Assembly: GCF_000187265.1 (NCBI RefSeq)
Contig: NZ_GL698431.1
Location: 22,644 to 86,643, forward strand
DNA: 64,000 bases
Source of the DNA: Streptococcus equinus ATCC 9812
Lineage (GTDB): Bacteria > Bacillota > Bacilli > Lactobacillales > Streptococcaceae
Reading direction: 5' to 3'
Part shown: positions 61,167-64,000 of the stretch, in pieces
How the letters are laid out: every line of letters starts with the position of its first letter
Numbering within the stretch: position 1 is the first letter of the stretch
Notes under the pieces: generated by a model
What the model was told of the DNA's origin: nothing
The model's input: only the letters and a program-made list of their open reading frames with translations
The model's database searches: none
Position numbers and translations under genes: made by a program

Positions 61167-62201
61167 CTAGTCAATCATCTTCGCGATTTTGTAAGGAAGA
61201 TACCATTCTGTAACAATTACAGTCACTAAAATGATAAGACCTGCTGCTTTCAATGAGAAGCATAAAACAAGCTCAATTAAACTAATCAAATAAGATAAAC
61301 ATCTCAAAAATACCTTTAGATTAGCCTTTTTCTGTGTTTCTGATATTGGGTATAAACGTGTTAAATATTGATAATCAAAATGTTGGGCTAAACTCAATAG
61401 CTGAAAGAGTAAAAGGTAGTTAAAAACAAGTGCAAGACCTGCTGCTACTAAATGATTTGGAATAAATAGCAAAGCTAAAATACTTAGTAGTGATAAACGC
61501 AAAGTTAGCGCTAAATAATCCGAGCTGCGAAGAAAAGCACGAAGGTACAAGTTTGACCATGTTTTAGCATGTGTCTTCTTAACTAAAAGTAGCAATTTAT
61601 CAAGATAGGCACGACGTTTTACGCTAGCTGAAATACCTTTAACAGTTGTAAAGAGAGCAAAGAACTTCAGGATTCCTTGACGACGTTTCGATTCATAATT
61701 AATAGCTTTTTCCCATGAAAAATATCCATCTTTAAAAAAGACTTTTTCCTTTTCTGTCATCACAAACCATTTCAGAATAGCTAAAACAATCACCAATACA
61801 ATAAAAATAGCTGGCGACATTCCCAATTTGAAGAAAATCGGTGCTAATAAAATCAGCACAACTGTCTGAATCACCGTCCAAATACCAAATGAACGAATGC
61901 GTGCTTGATGAATCAGGCTTACAACTTCTTCTTCCTTAGGAAGATAAAACAACTTATCCGGTGCCTCAATATAAGTCGCAATTTTTCCAAGGCTAAGCAT
62001 AGCAAGCGCCACAAAAGCTAAAATAATTTCTAGCCAAATGACATTTTTGGGAAAATGCTGCAATAATTTTCCATACTGAAACATCGAAAATCCAAGCAAG
62101 AAAAACAGCACTAAAACAAAATGGTCATTTAAGACATATCGTAAATACTTCAGACATTGCCCTAAAAAGAGGCGACGTCGTTTTTGAAAAACTTCTTTCA
62201 T
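61167..62201 (-). CDS. ecsB: ABC transporter permease, EcsB-like
   Basis: About 344 residues with ~8 transmembrane helices. It starts KEVFQKRRRLFLGQCLKYLRYVLNDHFVLV (core ECL-type FQKRR...YLRYVLNDHF), as in EcsB proteins. In B. subtilis Ecs affects secretion and competence through an unidentified substrate. The ATG at 62201 is preferred over the one at 62207, which abuts AGAGGG. It overlaps or abuts the ATPase gene. Confidence 0.85.
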   Translation of the reverse strand: MKEVFQKRRRLFLGQCLKYLRYVLNDHFVLVLFFLLGFSMFQYGKLLQHFPKNVIWLEIILAFVALAMLSLGKIATYIEAPDKLFYLPKEEEVVSLIHQARIRSFGIWTVIQTVVLILLAPIFFKLGMSPAIFIVLVIVLAILKWFVMTEKEKVFFKDGYFSWEKAINYESKRRQGILKFFALFTTVKGISASVKRRAYLDKLLLLVKKTHAKTWSNLYLRAFLRSSDYLALTLRLSLLSILALLFIPNHLVAAGLALVFNYLLLFQLLSLAQHFDYQYLTRLYPISETQKKANLKVFLRCLSYLISLIELVLCFSLKAAGLIILVTVIVTEWYLPYKIAKMID

Positions 62202-62203
62202 TC

Positions 62204-62929
62204 TCATCCCTCTTTAGTCAAAGCTATGTAGATATCATTTAAACTAGCGTCTTCCTGACCGAAAGTTTCTCGCAATTCAGCTAAATTTCCTACAGCTCTT
62301 ACTTGACCATGATGCAAAATCACAAAACGGTCACACATTTTTTCAGCAGCATCTAACACGTGTGTCGACATCAAAATCGCCTTACCTTTAGCCTTTTCTT
62401 GCGCCAGCAAATCTGTTAAATCAGAAATAGCCAACGGATCCAACCCCAAAAAGGGTTCATCGACGATAAATAAACTTGGATTAACCATGAAAGCACAAAC
62501 AATCATGACCTTTTGCTTCATCCCTTTTGAAAAATTAATCGGGAACCAATCAAGTTTATCAGACAGACGGAAAAGATTTAGCAACTCTTTTGCACGCGCC
62601 ATAGCAGCCTCAAACTCAAGACCATAAGCCATAGCAACAGTTTCCAAATGCTCACGCAAAGTCAATTCTTCATATAAACTTGGCGTTTCAGGAATAAAAC
62701 CGATTTTTTTACGATAATCAGCTTGATTATTATCCAAAGTCAAACCATCTAGCGTAATTTGACCTTGATAAGGCGTCAAAAGTCCAATAATTTCATTTAT
62801 GGTTGTTGATTTTCCAGCACCATTTAGACCAATTAATCCAACAAGTTCACCATCATTTACTTCAAAAGAAATATTTTTTAAAACTGGGATATTAACATAT
62901 CCACCTGTAAGATTTTCAATTTTTAACAT
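62204..62929 (-). CDS. ecsA: ABC transporter ATPase, EcsA-like
   Basis: 241 residues. Walker A GLNGAGKST (~35), signature-like NFSKGMKQK (~133), Walker B LFIVDEPFLGLDP (~155) and the H-loop STHV are intact. Divergent from the HIT gene with a short shared promoter region. First gene of the ecsAB pair. Confidence 0.9.
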   Translation of the reverse strand: MLKIENLTGGYVNIPVLKNISFEVNDGELVGLIGLNGAGKSTTINEIIGLLTPYQGQITLDGLTLDNNQADYRKKIGFIPETPSLYEELTLREHLETVAMAYGLEFEAAMARAKELLNLFRLSDKLDWFPINFSKGMKQKVMIVCAFMVNPSLFIVDEPFLGLDPLAISDLTDLLAQEKAKGKAILMSTHVLDAAEKMCDRFVILHHGQVRAVGNLAELRETFGQEDASLNDIYIALTKEG

Positions 62930-62992
62930 AAACTACCCACATTTTTTTGATATAATAATTATAACAAAATCAAAGGAATATAGGTGATTCAA

Positions 62993-63412
62993 ATGGAAAA
63001 TTGCATCTTTTGTAAAATTATCACTGGTGAAATCCCTTCATCAAAAGTCTATGAAGACGATAAAGTCTTAGCCTTTCTAGATATCTCACAAACAACTAAA
63101 GGTCACACTTTAGTCATTCCGAAAGAACACGTTCGCAACGTTCTTGCCATGTCAGAAGAAACATCACAAGAATTATTTGCTCGCTTACCAAAAATTGCGC
63201 GTGCCGTCCAAAAAGCAACTGGAGCTGTTGGTATGAACATCGTAAACAACAACGAAGAAATCGCTGGGCAAACTGTTTTCCACGCTCACGTTCATCTTAT
63301 TCCACGTTATGGTTCTGATGATGAGTTCTCACTTAACTTCACAGAACACGAACCAGATTTTGAAGCACTTGGAAAATTAGCTAAACAAATCGCTGTAGAG
63401 GTAGAAAAATGA
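62993..63412 (+). CDS. hit: HIT family nucleotide-binding hydrolase
   Basis: 139 residues. The start CIFCKIITGEIPSSKVYED and the histidine triad HAHVHLIPR (~97) define the HINT-type family, which cleaves nucleoside phosphoramidates or acyl-adenylates. The ATG at 62993 follows TAGGTGATTC. Divergence from ecsAB is a conserved arrangement in streptococci. Confidence 0.94.
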   Translation: MENCIFCKIITGEIPSSKVYEDDKVLAFLDISQTTKGHTLVIPKEHVRNVLAMSEETSQELFARLPKIARAVQKATGAVGMNIVNNNEEIAGQTVFHAHVHLIPRYGSDDEFSLNFTEHEPDFEALGKLAKQIAVEVEK

Positions 63413-63723
63413 AATTAGCACATCTTGTCGCATTTGGTGTGGCAAGCTGCGCTGGTTTTGCAGCCTATCAAGCCTACCAAAAGCGCGAAGAATATACTCA
63501 AGAAATCACTGATGTCAATGACATCAGTAACAGAATTGTTGATGACATTTCTAAAATTAGTCGCTCTATCGAAAATATCAATCAACAATTACCAAAGCTT
63601 GAAAGTATCAGTAAAGATTTGGATTACAAACGACGACTTTTTGAACAAGAAACAAACAGTCGCCTTGAAGAGATTGGGCAAATTCTTGGAAAATATCAAG
63701 AAGCCACTAACGAAAAAGTCTAG
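63409..63723 (+). CDS. Small membrane-anchored coiled-coil protein
   Basis: 104 residues. A short N-terminal hydrophobic segment (AHLVAFGVASCAGFAAYQAY) could be a membrane anchor. A predicted coiled coil (residues ~30-95) is rich in Asp/Glu/Lys/Gln. It overlaps the HIT stop as ATGA, so it is translationally coupled. It is not recognised as a named family beyond streptococcal hypothetical proteins. Confidence 0.7.
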   Translation: MKLAHLVAFGVASCAGFAAYQAYQKREEYTQEITDVNDISNRIVDDISKISRSIENINQQLPKLESISKDLDYKRRLFEQETNSRLEEIGQILGKYQEATNEKV

Positions 63724-63731
63724 GAAAAATT

Positions 63732-64000
63732 GGCTCTATAATTTCTATAGTGGGTAACTCCACTGTGGAGATTATAGAGCTTTTGAGTGTACACAAAAAG
63801 TCCCATATGACTTATAATGAAAAGCGACCAAACAACTCATTAGAAAGGCTCATATGGAACTACTTAAGAATACCACAGATTTAATCGGATTGAAAGACAA
63901 AAATATTTCTATTCTCTGCGCTCGGCAGCATCCATCTCATATCGAAATCAAAGCTAAGTTGGATTAGACTGCCCCTTTATGCCCCCATTGTCAAGGGACC
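63732..64000 (+). mobile_element. Left end of an ISL3-family insertion sequence (partial)
   Basis: Begins near GGCTCTATAATTTCTATAG at 63732. A nested symmetric hairpin at the end (CTCTATAAT/ATTATAGAG, inner AGGTGG-like AGTGG/CCACT; 63734-63779) could block outside transcription. A TATAAT box with TACACA at 17 bases (about 63791-63819) precedes the transposase. The right end lies outside the window. Confidence 0.7.
63854..64000 (+). pseudogene. ISL3-family transposase, N-terminal part with nonsense codon
   Basis: MELLKNTTDLIGLKDKN and the zinc-ribbon start PLCPHCQG match ISL3 (IS1167-type) transposases. An in-frame TAG at 63965-63967 (codon 38) replaces what is usually an aromatic or other residue just before the zinc ribbon, so this copy looks inactive. 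The rest lies beyond the window. Confidence 0.75.

Overview
The window is a low-GC Firmicute chromosome segment, almost certainly a Streptococcus. Streptococcus-type signatures include MapZ next to GpsB and a type-B RNase P RNA, RecU-PBP1a, FtsL-PBP2x-MraY, CcrZ-TrmB, CopYAZ, a glycine T-box before glyQS, and a terminal ISL3-family insertion sequence. Gene content suggests the bovis/equinus complex (S. equinus, S. lutetiensis, S. infantarius, S. gallolyticus), but that species-level guess is inference. Most of the window is ordinary core genome. No rRNA, complete tRNA, CRISPR array or prophage was seen.

Layout. 1-6.2 kb: division and wall genes (mapZ partial, a THUMP RNA methylase, rnpB, gpsB, ypsA, then recU-pbp1A on the other strand). 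6.3-22.5 kb, minus strand: pepC, nadE-pncB, trxB, a DUF4059 membrane protein, a three-gene polar amino-acid ABC importer, a DEAD-box helicase, mraY-pbp2x-ftsL-rsmH, and proBA. 22.6-27.1 kb: a beta-glucoside locus (GH1 phospho-beta-glucosidase, RpiR regulator, PTS EIIBCA) in which every gene is broken by small lesions. 27.1-43.2 kb: an ABC exporter with a bacteriocin-immunity-like gene, tkt, DUF896, T-box-glyQS, nagA with NagR-like and cre-like sites, a Na/Pi cotransporter, a repeat protein paired with YgjV, degV/tetR, a HAD phosphatase and a TRIC-type channel. 43.3-46.3 kb: copYAZ with cop boxes. 46.3-53.1 kb: a nucleotidyltransferase, a LOG protein and the rimP-nusA-ylxR-ylxQ-infB-rbfA operon.

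53.3-59.4 kb is the most unusual part. Four tightly packed minus-strand genes encode a PAS-GGDEF diguanylate cyclase, a GT2-GtrA glycosyltransferase, a BcsA-like processive synthase with an intact PilZ c-di-GMP-binding motif, and a large GT-C-like membrane protein. Together they read as a self-contained c-di-GMP-controlled exopolysaccharide system, in a genus where c-di-GMP signalling is rare. It lies between trmB and rimP, which are neighbours in other streptococci as I recall. Between trmB and this operon is a 61-nt tRNA-Ser-like element with acceptor, D-like and T arms but no anticodon arm. 59.7-64 kb: trmB-ccrZ, an EcsAB-type ABC transporter, a HIT protein, a small membrane-anchored coiled-coil protein and the left end of an ISL3-family element with a nonsense mutation.

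Initiation signals recur as a theme: a probable AUC start for rimP, a UUG start for infB, a poorly defined non-AUG start for the GGDEF gene, and -10 boxes so close to the proB and rsmH start codons that leaderless mRNAs are predicted.
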